Below, piece after piece: positions 24,970 through 33,506 of a DNA stretch of 64,000 nt. Position 1 is the first letter of the stretch, and each line of letters starts with the position of its first letter. The stretch is from UMGS1124 sp045541255 (lineage in GTDB: Bacteria; Bacillota_I; Bacilli_A; RF39; UBA660): positions 1-64,000 of the forward strand of contig JAZQIU010000022.1 of the NCBI GenBank assembly GCA_045541255.1. Direction: 5' to 3'. A model generated the notes under the pieces. The model did no database searches. It saw nothing but the letters and a program-made list of their open reading frames with translations, and was not told the origin of the DNA. A program made the position numbers and the translations under genes.

Positions 24970-26940
24970 TTATAAACTGTCTAATAATTCATCAGTTATA
25001 GTTTTATTTGATAATAAAATATCACTATCCATTTTATTTAATTCAAATTCTGTTATAGGACGCATTTCTAATTTTTGTACTTTAGCAAAAGGAAGTCCTA
25101 ATTCATTTAACATCGTTTGATATTTATTCATTTCCTTTGTCATTTCTCTTTGTCGTTTATGATCATAATAATTATGTGCTGTTCTTTCTTTATCCCAAGG
25201 TTCAAATAATTCATTATATCTAGGATGTTGTTTTAAATTATAAACTTTTGATGTAAAAGGACGAAGACCAGAAACTAGCAAAATACAATATCCTTCTTTC
25301 ATTCTTGCAATTTCATCTACCGTTGATAATTCCCTACCTACTATATCCCAATTTGTAGAAGATGAGCCTTGTTTAGAAAAAGTTCTTCCTGAACTCTTTT
25401 TATACCAAGTTTTCTTTCCCATAAGTAAAGAAATGTATTCTAAAGTCTCTTTACTTCGTGATCCAAGAAATAAAGTGTAATCGCAACAATCTAACCCTGT
25501 TTCCCAATTATCTTTATATACTTTTTTATATTGAGATAAACTCTGTAATCCTATTGTTACACCACAATTTAATCCTCTAATATAAGCAAGCATTTCTAAA
25601 AAGCGTGGTATTGTTCCTAGCTGACTCCATTCATCCATATAAATTTGACAACCTGATGGTAATGAACCATTATGCTGACTTGCATTATAATCTATTATTG
25701 TAAATATTTGAGAATATAAGATATTTGCAAGAAAGTTAAAAGTAGAATTGTTTGGACTTGTTATTATAAAACAAGCAATTTTTCCTTTATCTCCTGCCTC
25801 TCCAATTCTACTTAATTCTAATGTATCAGTAGTAGTCATATTTTCAAGTTCTGCTATATTAAATGGTGCAAGTCTAGCTGAAGCAGTCATAATAATTGTT
25901 GACATCATTTTTGGAGACGATGCAGACACTTTAAAATGATTCCATTGTTTTATACCGACATTATCTGGATCTTTTCTTTCCCAAGCATCAAATAATCTTC
26001 CAAGTTGTGAATTACCTTCTTTATCAGGTTCTGCAAGTCTAATTAATTCAAGAATAGTTTTAAAGTTCTTATCCTTGTCTTCATAATTGAAAATAACATA
26101 ATACATAATAGCTTGTAGAAAGACCATCTCCGCTTTTTCCCAGAATGGGTCACCTGTATTACTTTCAATAGTATCAGATTTAGTATTTTGCATTAATACA
26201 TTAATAAGTGTCATTACATCATCTTCTTGTATTCTTTCTTTTTGAATTTCTTCAGATATTGAAAGACCATTATTCATGTCAATTTCTCTATATTCTTTTG
26301 GTATTCTTCTAATATACATTAATGGATTGAAATTATCAGATTGACTTTTATCTACTAAATTTAAAACCTTTATATCATAACCATTATTTACTAAAGACAT
26401 TCCGCAATCTCTCAATAGTTCACCTTTAGGGTCTGTAATGATTAGTGATTCTCCATTTGCACTTAATATATTAGGTTTAAAATAACTTCTACTTTTCCCA
26501 GTCCCAGGTCTTCCAATCAAGGTTACATTTCTATTTCTTTTTGATATTCTCATATTTTTAGAAAATAATTCTGTTGATGTGAAAATTTGATTATTTTCAA
26601 AAACTGGATCTCTAAACTTTTTTATAGTATCAGGAGTTTCCCAATCAGAAGAACCATAAGTATTTTCTTGAATATTCTTTTTTATAGATAATTGATAATT
26701 AAATATAATTACAAAAGTCATAAAGCCAACAAAAATAGAAATACCAATAGTTTGAGTATTTATTATTAATGGTGTATTAAATTTATAGATTGTATTTAAC
26801 GCCTCATTCAAATAATCTACTTTAAAATCGCCACCATTTTGTTCTACTAAAGTACATACTCTTAATGTGAAATAAGAGGCGATTAAAACTATTAAAAAAA
26901 TAAGAACATAATTTGTTTTATGTTCTCGTTTAACGATCAA
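24970..26940 (-). CDS. virD4: VirD4-type coupling protein
   Basis: 656 residues. Two N-terminal membrane helices, then Walker A LIGRPGTGKSRSYFKPN (about residue 147), ITDPKGELLRDCG, and Walker B IYMDEWSQLGTIPR (about 433), then LQSLSQYKK. This is the TraG/VirD4 ATPase that recruits the relaxosome and protein substrates to the channel. A strong hairpin followed by a T-run lies within its first 17 codons (see 26892). Confidence 0.93.
   Translation of the reverse strand: MIVKREHKTNYVLIFLIVLIASYFTLRVCTLVEQNGGDFKVDYLNEALNTIYKFNTPLIINTQTIGISIFVGFMTFVIIFNYQLSIKKNIQENTYGSSDWETPDTIKKFRDPVFENNQIFTSTELFSKNMRISKRNRNVTLIGRPGTGKSRSYFKPNILSANGESLIITDPKGELLRDCGMSLVNNGYDIKVLNLVDKSQSDNFNPLMYIRRIPKEYREIDMNNGLSISEEIQKERIQEDDVMTLINVLMQNTKSDTIESNTGDPFWEKAEMVFLQAIMYYVIFNYEDKDKNFKTILELIRLAEPDKEGNSQLGRLFDAWERKDPDNVGIKQWNHFKVSASSPKMMSTIIMTASARLAPFNIAELENMTTTDTLELSRIGEAGDKGKIACFIITSPNNSTFNFLANILYSQIFTIIDYNASQHNGSLPSGCQIYMDEWSQLGTIPRFLEMLAYIRGLNCGVTIGLQSLSQYKKVYKDNWETGLDCCDYTLFLGSRSKETLEYISLLMGKKTWYKKSSGRTFSKQGSSSTNWDIVGRELSTVDEIARMKEGYCILLVSGLRPFTSKVYNLKQHPRYNELFEPWDKERTAHNYYDHKRQREMTKEMNKYQTMLNELGLPFAKVQKLEMRPITEFELNKMDSDILLSNKTITDELLDSL
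26892..26926 (-). terminator. Intragenic terminator-like hairpin in the 5' end of virD4
   Basis: Minus-strand AGAACATAA-AACAAA-TTATGTTCT is a perfect 9-bp stem followed by TATTTTTTT. It sits within the codons for REHKTNYVLIFL. It meets intrinsic-terminator criteria but is translated through; it may act as a polar attenuator when translation of virD4 is poor. Confidence 0.5.
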
Positions 26941-28138
26941 TTAGTTGTTCCTCTTCTAATTCTATTGAAGGAGCAATATCTAAAGTATTCTCCTTTTCTT
27001 CAGCAAATTCATTAGCCTCTCTTAACAAATCTGCTGTTGAAGACTTTTTTTTAACTTCTTCCGCCATTTCTTTAGTATCTTTTTCTCTTACATAAGCATT
27101 TATAGTTCCATCAGAATTATGAATAGCAACAAAATCTTTACCTTTATATGTGTTTTTAAATGCACTAAAATCATTATCGTTATTTAACTTAACACTAATT
27201 ATATTATTGCTATTACTTTCTGCTTCTATTTCTTTAGCTCCACTTGCACCATATTCTTTTATAGGTTTGTCAAGAGGAGCAAATTTTTTATATTCTTCTA
27301 AATCGTCTGAATTAATCGCTACAATTACCTCACCATTAGGCATTACTTTAGCACCATGTGATTTTAATTCAAATAATTGTTCTCTTATTTCACAATACTC
27401 TGATTTAGATATTTTTTGATGACAGAAGTTTTTAGTATAATCTCTAACAAAACAAGAACCATAGTCAGTTCCTATTTCTAATTGTTCTGGATATATATTT
27501 ATATCTCTTGAAACAATCTTACTATCTTTATCTATTAAGCCATTATCATTTATTTCATCAAGATCTTCAGATATAGTTCTTTGTGTTCTCTTCTTTTCTA
27601 ATATTTCTAACTGTTCATTAAAGAAAGCAAGATGACTTTTATTACACAAAATAATATATCTTTCATCAGGATACTTTAAATTATCTTCTTTAGAACGCTC
27701 TCTAAATTTATCTGTTTTTCTTTGACTAAGCCATCCTAAAAAAGGAACATTTTTAAAAACTTTTCTTCTTTCATTCCATTTTTCAAATTTTATTTCATTC
27801 TTTGCAAGTTTTTCTTGTTTATGCAACGATTGATTTTTTCCTTCATCCCCATCTGGTTGCATCTTTTTTACACCAACTAATATTCCATTTTCCCTCGCAT
27901 TTGTAATTAACTCTTTTGCTTCCGCTCTAGTTAAAGGAGATGATACAGCAAGTTCTTTTGTTGCACCATCTTTCTTTAAGGCTCTTAATGATGAAGAAAA
28001 ATGTTTTTGATAATACTTTCTAGCTTTAGATGTTGCTTTTGCCATTAGTCTTGCTAATATTCCTGTGCTTTTAGTTGATGCTCGTACTGCTCTTTCTGAT
28101 GCGTGTTCTAAATCACTTTTTGCATTTCCATCAGTCAT
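26930..28138 (-). CDS. PcfB/DUF3801-like protein
   Basis: 402 residues. The N-terminus (HASERAVRASTKSTGILARL) and LTRAEAKELITNARENGILV with KDERYIILCNKSHLAFFNEQ-type features fit the PcfB (DUF3801) family, which assists the coupling protein. The length exceeds typical PcfB and the C-terminal 200 residues are unrecognised. It ends PSIELEEEQLIDR, in the shared acidic tail group. It overlaps virD4 by 11 bp. Confidence 0.65.
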   Translation of the reverse strand: MTDGNAKSDLEHASERAVRASTKSTGILARLMAKATSKARKYYQKHFSSSLRALKKDGATKELAVSSPLTRAEAKELITNARENGILVGVKKMQPDGDEGKNQSLHKQEKLAKNEIKFEKWNERRKVFKNVPFLGWLSQRKTDKFRERSKEDNLKYPDERYIILCNKSHLAFFNEQLEILEKKRTQRTISEDLDEINDNGLIDKDSKIVSRDINIYPEQLEIGTDYGSCFVRDYTKNFCHQKISKSEYCEIREQLFELKSHGAKVMPNGEVIVAINSDDLEEYKKFAPLDKPIKEYGASGAKEIEAESNSNNIISVKLNNDNDFSAFKNTYKGKDFVAIHNSDGTINAYVREKDTKEMAEEVKKKSSTADLLREANEFAEEKENTLDIAPSIELEEEQLIDR

Positions 28139-28142
28139 TAAA

Positions 28143-31100
28143 TTATGCTACCTCCTTCTCTAAATACTTATCTTTTACTTCTGTTAATTCTTTGTCTTGA
28201 AAAAAAGTAGTTAAAAAAGCAACAACTTCATCAGAAGTTTTAAACATTCCATTTTGAACAAGTTCATTTCTATATGGAGCAATATTTCTTCCTTCTGGTT
28301 TATACAAATATACATCATTTAATTTAACATGCACTACCGTTTCAAAACATTCGTAATCAGGTTCAATCGTTGCTGTTTTAAATTCTAATCTATCTAATCC
28401 TGATTTGTAAGTTACATCTTTAAATGACTTGATTAACTTATTAAAATCAACTTTGTCGTTTTTACTAAACTGAATAACTTTACTTTCTTTTTTAGATAAT
28501 CCTTTTCTTATTTCTTCAATACCATAATTACCAATATAACTTCCTTCTTTGGTATAAAAACTTAATTGTTCATTTTTAGATAATTCTAAAATAATATTTT
28601 CTTTATCATCTTTACACTTGATTAAATTAATTGAAATATAACCTATAATATTATCTATATTTATTGGTATTTTAATAAAGTTACTACAATATTCACAATT
28701 TGTTTTAGGTACTTTTATAGTTTCTTTATCACCCTTTTTATATGAAGCAGGATAAAATACACTTAAATATTCTGTTATTTCATTAAATGCTAATCTTTTT
28801 TCATAAGTCTTTTCTTCACCATCAAACTTATATTTTGATATTCCTGTTCCTGTTAAAAAGTTCTTTTTAGGATGAACAATTAGATAACTATTATCTTGAT
28901 TCCATTTACATATTTTTTTCATAATAAAAAGTAAAATATTCTTATCATTTGTTTTTACATAATAACCGTTATCAGTTTCTTTAAATATTCTACTTTTAAA
29001 AACCTTACATACGGGTTCTTTTTGTGGGATAAAAGGTTGAACTTCTTTTATTGTTTCATCTGCTGGTATTTCTTCTTTCTTTTCTTCCTTTGAATTTTCA
29101 CTTTCAAAAACATTATTTTTTTTACTTGTTTTATCCTCCCAATAATATTTTAATTCTTCAGCACTTTTCTCATATTTAAAATTACCATGCTTATTATATA
29201 CCTTATATTTATTTCCACTTTTTAATTTAGTAAAGATTATTTCACCAGACCAATTACATTCATTTTTAGGTATATAAAAATAATCTTTTGCACCTGTATT
29301 AGGTATTCTCACAAAATAATGCGTATTAGTTTCAAAAGATGGATTTAAAAGTGTTTGATTTATAGAAAATACATAATCTTTATTTACATCTTGTTCTTTA
29401 TGAATTTCTTTTTTCAAATTATTCTGTTCCAATCCATTTTCTTTTATTAATTGTTCTTTTTCTAATTTCATTTTGCCATCTAAATTATTAAAGAAAAGTA
29501 TTGTTTTGTAATTACCAGTTTTACCTTTAAATTCATTACTAATAAATTCTTTATTAATATTTAAAAATAAACATCCATATTTAAAAAAATCCATATTATC
29601 TGGATTTAAGAATAATCTATCTTGAATGTTTTCTTTAAATAACTTCATAATATCATTATCATAAACAAGAATACCATCTAAATCTTTGGTATCATTAATA
29701 ATATATAATTCCTCAACTTCTTCTAAAGCAAGTTTATCTTTATCACTAAGTCCTTTTTCATATTGTTTTATAACCTGCTGTTTTTGTTCAAAAGTAAGAT
29801 TTACTCTTGCACTACCATTTATATTTTTTATATAAGTTTTATCAAATAAATCTTCATATTTAAACCGATGTAAGGTTTCATAATTTGAATATTCATTGTC
29901 ATTATTTAACACATCGTATATTAATAAAGCAGTATTTAATTTCATAGCGTTTTTAGATAAATATTTAGTAGATTCTAAATGAAATAATCTTAACGCTTCA
30001 TTATTGATTTGTTCTTTTTTTAATTCATAATATCCTGATAATACTTTATCATTCCTTTTATCTAAAAATTCCGCTAATTCATTTTTAATACGATCATCCA
30101 TAACAATTGATTGAAAATTACTAATTGGATTAACCTTTGTAGAAATATTTTTAGGATAGATTATTTCATCTAATTCTTCTTTAGTAAAATCAGTCTTTTT
30201 TAATAAATATTCTTTATATAAAGATTCATCTAATGTTGATGTTATAAACTCATCTTTCTTTGCCTTCTCAAAAACATCATGAATATTTAAAACAGATAAT
30301 TCTTTATCCATAAAGTAATAATAATCCATCATAAATTCAAAAGCAGATATTCTAGCTTTTACAATTTCTTGTTTAGGAATATTATCATTACCTATATCAC
30401 CAAAATCTTTATAGTTACCTAATTTTGAAATATCAAGAACATCAACTTTAAATCCTTGCTTCAATAGATTGGGAATTTGTTCAATCATCTTTTTTCTGCC
30501 TATATTTTCTTTATCATTTTTAAAATCATTATCTAATGCTAATACTAATGTTGAATTATCTTTCTTTAATAATTTTATATGTTCCTCTGTTATTGCTGTT
30601 CCCATTAAAGCAACAACATTATTAAATCCTAATTGTTTAGCTGAAATGACATCCATATAACCTTCAACAATATATAATTCATCATTATAAGAATATTTTT
30701 TAGCATCATGATAATTATATAGTAGTTCTTTTTTATGAAATATAGGTGTTTCTTTTGTATGAAGATATTTTGGTTCTTCATCTTTTATTGTTCTTCCTGC
30801 AAAAGTAATAACATTACCTTTTTCATCACAAATCGGAAACATTATCCTATCAACAAAAGTTTCATAATATCCATTATCACCTAATTGAATTAATCCCAAA
30901 TCAGTTAATTGATGTGGTTTTATTTTTGCATTTGGATCATTATTTTCTGACATTCTTATTATTTGACCTTTGGGAGCAAATCCTATATTCATTTCTTTTA
31001 TTAATTCATCCGTTAATCCTCTATCTTTTAAATACTTTAAAGGTGCATCTCTAACAGCAGTTAAATTATAATTAAATAGTTTTGCCATATAATTATTTAC

Positions 31101-31475
31101 TTCTATTAAAGATTGCTCTTCTTTATTATATTTTCTCGCAGTTGTAGTATATTGATAATTCATTTGATTCTTTTTCAATTTTGATAAATCAATTTTCAAA
31201 TTACATATTTCAGCAATTTTAATTAAAGCGTCATTTGATGAAATAGGATTATGATTAATTTCAGTTTCATACTTTTTTACAAAAGTTAAGACATTACCTC
31301 CAGCACCACAAGGAAAACAATGAAACAAATTCTTTTTATCATCCACTTTCATACTAGGAGAATGATCTGCATGAAAAGGACAAATCGCATTTCCTTTACT
31401 TACATTTATTCCATAGTAATTCATTACATCTACAATATTGACATTATTTAGAACCTCTTTATATATATCTGATAT
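28143..31475 (-). CDS. DnaG-type primase with large unknown C-terminal extension, possible ATA start
   Basis: A CHC2 zinc finger (CPFHADHSPSMKV, then FHCFPCGAGGN), the primase core (YLKDRGLTDELIKEMNIGF) and a Toprim domain (YIVEGYMDVISAKQLGF, then LALDNDF) fill the first 400 residues. The last 700 residues have no recognised domain, though one CxxC (NCEYCSNF) is present. It would prime the complementary strand after transfer. An ATG at 31493 has no SD. GGAGGG at 31487-31482 lies six bases before ATA at 31475, giving (M)SDIYKEVLNN, which matches DnaG N-termini. The ATG start (1116 residues) remains possible. Confidence 0.85.
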   Translation of the reverse strand: MSDIYKEVLNNVNIVDVMNYYGINVSKGNAICPFHADHSPSMKVDDKKNLFHCFPCGAGGNVLTFVKKYETEINHNPISSNDALIKIAEICNLKIDLSKLKKNQMNYQYTTTARKYNKEEQSLIEVNNYMAKLFNYNLTAVRDAPLKYLKDRGLTDELIKEMNIGFAPKGQIIRMSENNDPNAKIKPHQLTDLGLIQLGDNGYYETFVDRIMFPICDEKGNVITFAGRTIKDEEPKYLHTKETPIFHKKELLYNYHDAKKYSYNDELYIVEGYMDVISAKQLGFNNVVALMGTAITEEHIKLLKKDNSTLVLALDNDFKNDKENIGRKKMIEQIPNLLKQGFKVDVLDISKLGNYKDFGDIGNDNIPKQEIVKARISAFEFMMDYYYFMDKELSVLNIHDVFEKAKKDEFITSTLDESLYKEYLLKKTDFTKEELDEIIYPKNISTKVNPISNFQSIVMDDRIKNELAEFLDKRNDKVLSGYYELKKEQINNEALRLFHLESTKYLSKNAMKLNTALLIYDVLNNDNEYSNYETLHRFKYEDLFDKTYIKNINGSARVNLTFEQKQQVIKQYEKGLSDKDKLALEEVEELYIINDTKDLDGILVYDNDIMKLFKENIQDRLFLNPDNMDFFKYGCLFLNINKEFISNEFKGKTGNYKTILFFNNLDGKMKLEKEQLIKENGLEQNNLKKEIHKEQDVNKDYVFSINQTLLNPSFETNTHYFVRIPNTGAKDYFYIPKNECNWSGEIIFTKLKSGNKYKVYNKHGNFKYEKSAEELKYYWEDKTSKKNNVFESENSKEEKKEEIPADETIKEVQPFIPQKEPVCKVFKSRIFKETDNGYYVKTNDKNILLFIMKKICKWNQDNSYLIVHPKKNFLTGTGISKYKFDGEEKTYEKRLAFNEITEYLSVFYPASYKKGDKETIKVPKTNCEYCSNFIKIPINIDNIIGYISINLIKCKDDKENIILELSKNEQLSFYTKEGSYIGNYGIEEIRKGLSKKESKVIQFSKNDKVDFNKLIKSFKDVTYKSGLDRLEFKTATIEPDYECFETVVHVKLNDVYLYKPEGRNIAPYRNELVQNGMFKTSDEVVAFLTTFFQDKELTEVKDKYLEKEVA

Positions 31476-31521
31476 AATTATCCCTCCAATCATCTGTCAA
31501 GTTCTAAATCTAAATTTTATA

Positions 31522-31890
31522 TTATTCGTTTATTTTATCAATTTCTTTAGCAGTTTCTTTTGGAAGATAAAGTGCTAACTTATACAATTTCCAACTAATT
31601 ATTTCTGATTTTTCTAGTATAGATTTGTAAGTAGGATATTTTTTATTTCCTTTTTCTTTTATTAATTCTTCAATATATAGTTCTATATCATAATCTTTAC
31701 AATATTTTATTAATGCTATCAATGTATTTAAAACCACATCTGCCAATTCTAATTCAAAGCAAAATTTACTTTTATATCCTATATCTATACTTAACAACCA
31801 TAATTTTTCTTCTAATTCTTCAACTTGCCATCCACAATTTAAAATAATTGTCTTTAAATTTTCATTTGTTAAATTTTGATGCGTTTTCAC
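31522..31890 (-). CDS. MazG-like protein, tentative
   Basis: 122 residues, start GTG at 31890 after GGGAGGAAGAATATC. ELEEKLWLL, FELELADVVLNTLIALIKY and a later K-x-x-KKY resemble MazG-type nucleotide pyrophosphohydrolases, whose ExxE and ExxD residues bind Mg2+. The match is weak. MazG-like proteins clear non-canonical or signalling nucleotides. It overlaps the 46-residue membrane ORF. Confidence 0.5.
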   Translation of the reverse strand: MKTHQNLTNENLKTIILNCGWQVEELEEKLWLLSIDIGYKSKFCFELELADVVLNTLIALIKYCKDYDIELYIEELIKEKGNKKYPTYKSILEKSEIISWKLYKLALYLPKETAKEIDKINE

Positions 31891-32002
31891 GATATTCTTC
31901 CTCCCTTGAACATCTTCCTGAAACTACACAACATGAATAAAAAAACACCAACAACAAAATAAGGAAGATAATCCCTATAATTAATAAAATTGTCTTAAAC
32001 AT
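31862..32002 (-). CDS. Small single-pass membrane protein (46 residues)
   Basis: ATG at 32002 follows AAGAGGAGAAAAAT, a strong SD. The peptide has a hydrophobic helix TILLIIGIIFLILLLVFF, then SCCVVSGRC and a charged tail. The two adjacent Cys beside the helix could carry lipid or disulfides. It overlaps the next gene by 29 bp. It is too short for standard ORF cut-offs. Function unknown. Confidence 0.65.
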   Translation of the reverse strand: MFKTILLIIGIIFLILLLVFFYSCCVVSGRCSREEEYRENASKFNK

Positions 32003-32014
32003 ATTTTTCTCCTC

Positions 32015-32296
32015 TTAAAACATATCATCTACTATATCTTTTTCAATATTAGTAAGCGTCTTTTTCTTATCTGCTTCTCTATACCACAGTTTCATTTTTT
32101 CACCATTATCTTTGTTATATGCTAACCAATAAATATCTGCTTCAATATTAGGAGTTACCTTACCTTGAATTATTAAATTGAAATTACGATTTTTCATATA
32201 ATTTATTACTTCTTGTTGAAAGTTTTTTCTTTTATTTGTATCTATTACAGTAAAAGTTTCATTTGTATCATAGTTATATATTTCAATCTTTTTCAT
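32015..32296 (-). CDS. Hypothetical protein with DIVDDMF tail
   Basis: 93 residues, mostly beta (KIEIYNYDTNETFTVIDT, NFNLIIQGKVTPNIEADIYW). No family is recognised. It ends NIEKDIVDDMF, the third instance of the DI-x-(D/E)(D/E)MF end. The next gene begins after TAAGAGGAG. Confidence 0.6.
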   Translation of the reverse strand: MKKIEIYNYDTNETFTVIDTNKRKNFQQEVINYMKNRNFNLIIQGKVTPNIEADIYWLAYNKDNGEKMKLWYREADKKKTLTNIEKDIVDDMF

Positions 32297-32300
32297 TTTA

Positions 32301-32687
32301 TTATCTATCCAATTCCAAATCTAAATCTTGTTCTTTTTCTAAACAAGGTTTTAAGATTTCTTCTAATTTTTTACAAAGTTCAGATTGATTTTTAAATCTA
32401 AATCGTTCATAACTTTTGCTATATTCATTACTTTTGCAATCTAAATCTAATTGAGCTGTTGCTATTTCTAAATCCTTAAACGACTCTGTTATCCACATTC
32501 TTTTGTTAAGGATTTTACTTTCAACAATTATCCATAATGGTTGATTTTTCTCTACATAATCCTGATTAGTACGCATCCAATTAGAACGATCATTAATACG
32601 CTCTAAATCAGCATTAAATAATAATTTATATATTTCTCTATATTTTTTATGATAAATAGGATTTAATAGACTTTCTGTTCTTCTCAT
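32301..32687 (-). CDS. Hypothetical protein, 128 residues
   Basis: Contains QPLWIIVESKILNKRMWITES and is otherwise unrecognised. It ends EQDLDLELDR, part of the shared acidic tail group. It lies in a run of four small genes between the primase and the surface proteins. Function unknown. Confidence 0.55.
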   Translation of the reverse strand: MRRTESLLNPIYHKKYREIYKLLFNADLERINDRSNWMRTNQDYVEKNQPLWIIVESKILNKRMWITESFKDLEIATAQLDLDCKSNEYSKSYERFRFKNQSELCKKLEEILKPCLEKEQDLDLELDR

Positions 32688-32689
32688 AT

Positions 32690-33457
32690 TTATCTATCTC
32701 CAAGTTCGATTTCATCATTACTCTTATCTTCTCTATTAAATTGTAGAAAATAATCTTTTTCATAATAACAACCTGATTTATTACTACATATAACTTCGAT
32801 ATTTGAAAGTTTATCTTTCGTTCCTAAATCCAAATCGGAAAAATTTTCTTTTTTTATTGTTCTATCATTTAAAATTAATGTATCCCATTTGAAAACATCT
32901 TTTAATTTTTGAAAATTATATAAATCTTCTTTTTTTATAGGCGTACCTATATCAAAGTCTTTATAACTACGAAATATTTTTACTTCAATATCATCTGAAC
33001 CATGTTCTTTTATAAACTCATCAATTTCTTTCTTTATTGATAATTTTATAAGTTCATCATCGACATTACGATTAGTTGGTGGTAATTTTATTGTTTTTCT
33101 AAAATATGGATTTAAGATAACAGCCATAGTATTATCATTATAATAAAAATTTTTTCTATATTCTTTTTCCATTTCTTGTAGTTCTAACAAATCACTCATT
33201 AACAAATCTATATCGTAATTAATACTTATACGATTAGAAGTTAAAACTTTATCTTTATATAGTTGTTTTACTACTTTATAAAGTTTTATATCTGAATATT
33301 TTCCTTCTAATTCATATCTGTCTTCGCCACCATTTCCGTCTTGCGACCAAAAACCTATTTTTTCATCACCTAAATATAAATCACCTTGTGTCGCATAACC
33401 TTCACGACCTAACCAAGTTGTAGTATTTTTTATATTTAATCCGTTTATACTAGCCAA
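32690..33457 (-). CDS. Hypothetical protein, 255 residues
   Basis: No recognised domain. The N-terminus (NIKNTTTWLGREGYATQGDL, then KIGFWSQDGNGGEDRYEL) looks like a beta domain, followed by helical and mixed parts. It ends SNDEIELGDR. A terminator-like hairpin at 33480 precedes it, so expression may drop here relative to the surface proteins. Confidence 0.55.
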   Translation of the reverse strand: MASINGLNIKNTTTWLGREGYATQGDLYLGDEKIGFWSQDGNGGEDRYELEGKYSDIKLYKVVKQLYKDKVLTSNRISINYDIDLLMSDLLELQEMEKEYRKNFYYNDNTMAVILNPYFRKTIKLPPTNRNVDDELIKLSIKKEIDEFIKEHGSDDIEVKIFRSYKDFDIGTPIKKEDLYNFQKLKDVFKWDTLILNDRTIKKENFSDLDLGTKDKLSNIEVICSNKSGCYYEKDYFLQFNREDKSNDEIELGDR

Positions 33458-33479
33458 TTAATCACTCTCCTTTAATAAC

Positions 33480-33506
33480 AATAAAAGAGGAACAAAAATG
33501 TTCCCC
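33480..33506 (-). terminator. Terminator-like hairpin after the repeat surface protein
   Basis: The minus-strand stem GGGGAACA / TGTTCCTC (one G-U pair) with a four-base loop is followed by TTTTATT. It begins right after the TAG at 33506. It could reduce read-through from the surface-protein genes into the accessory genes. Confidence 0.55.
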
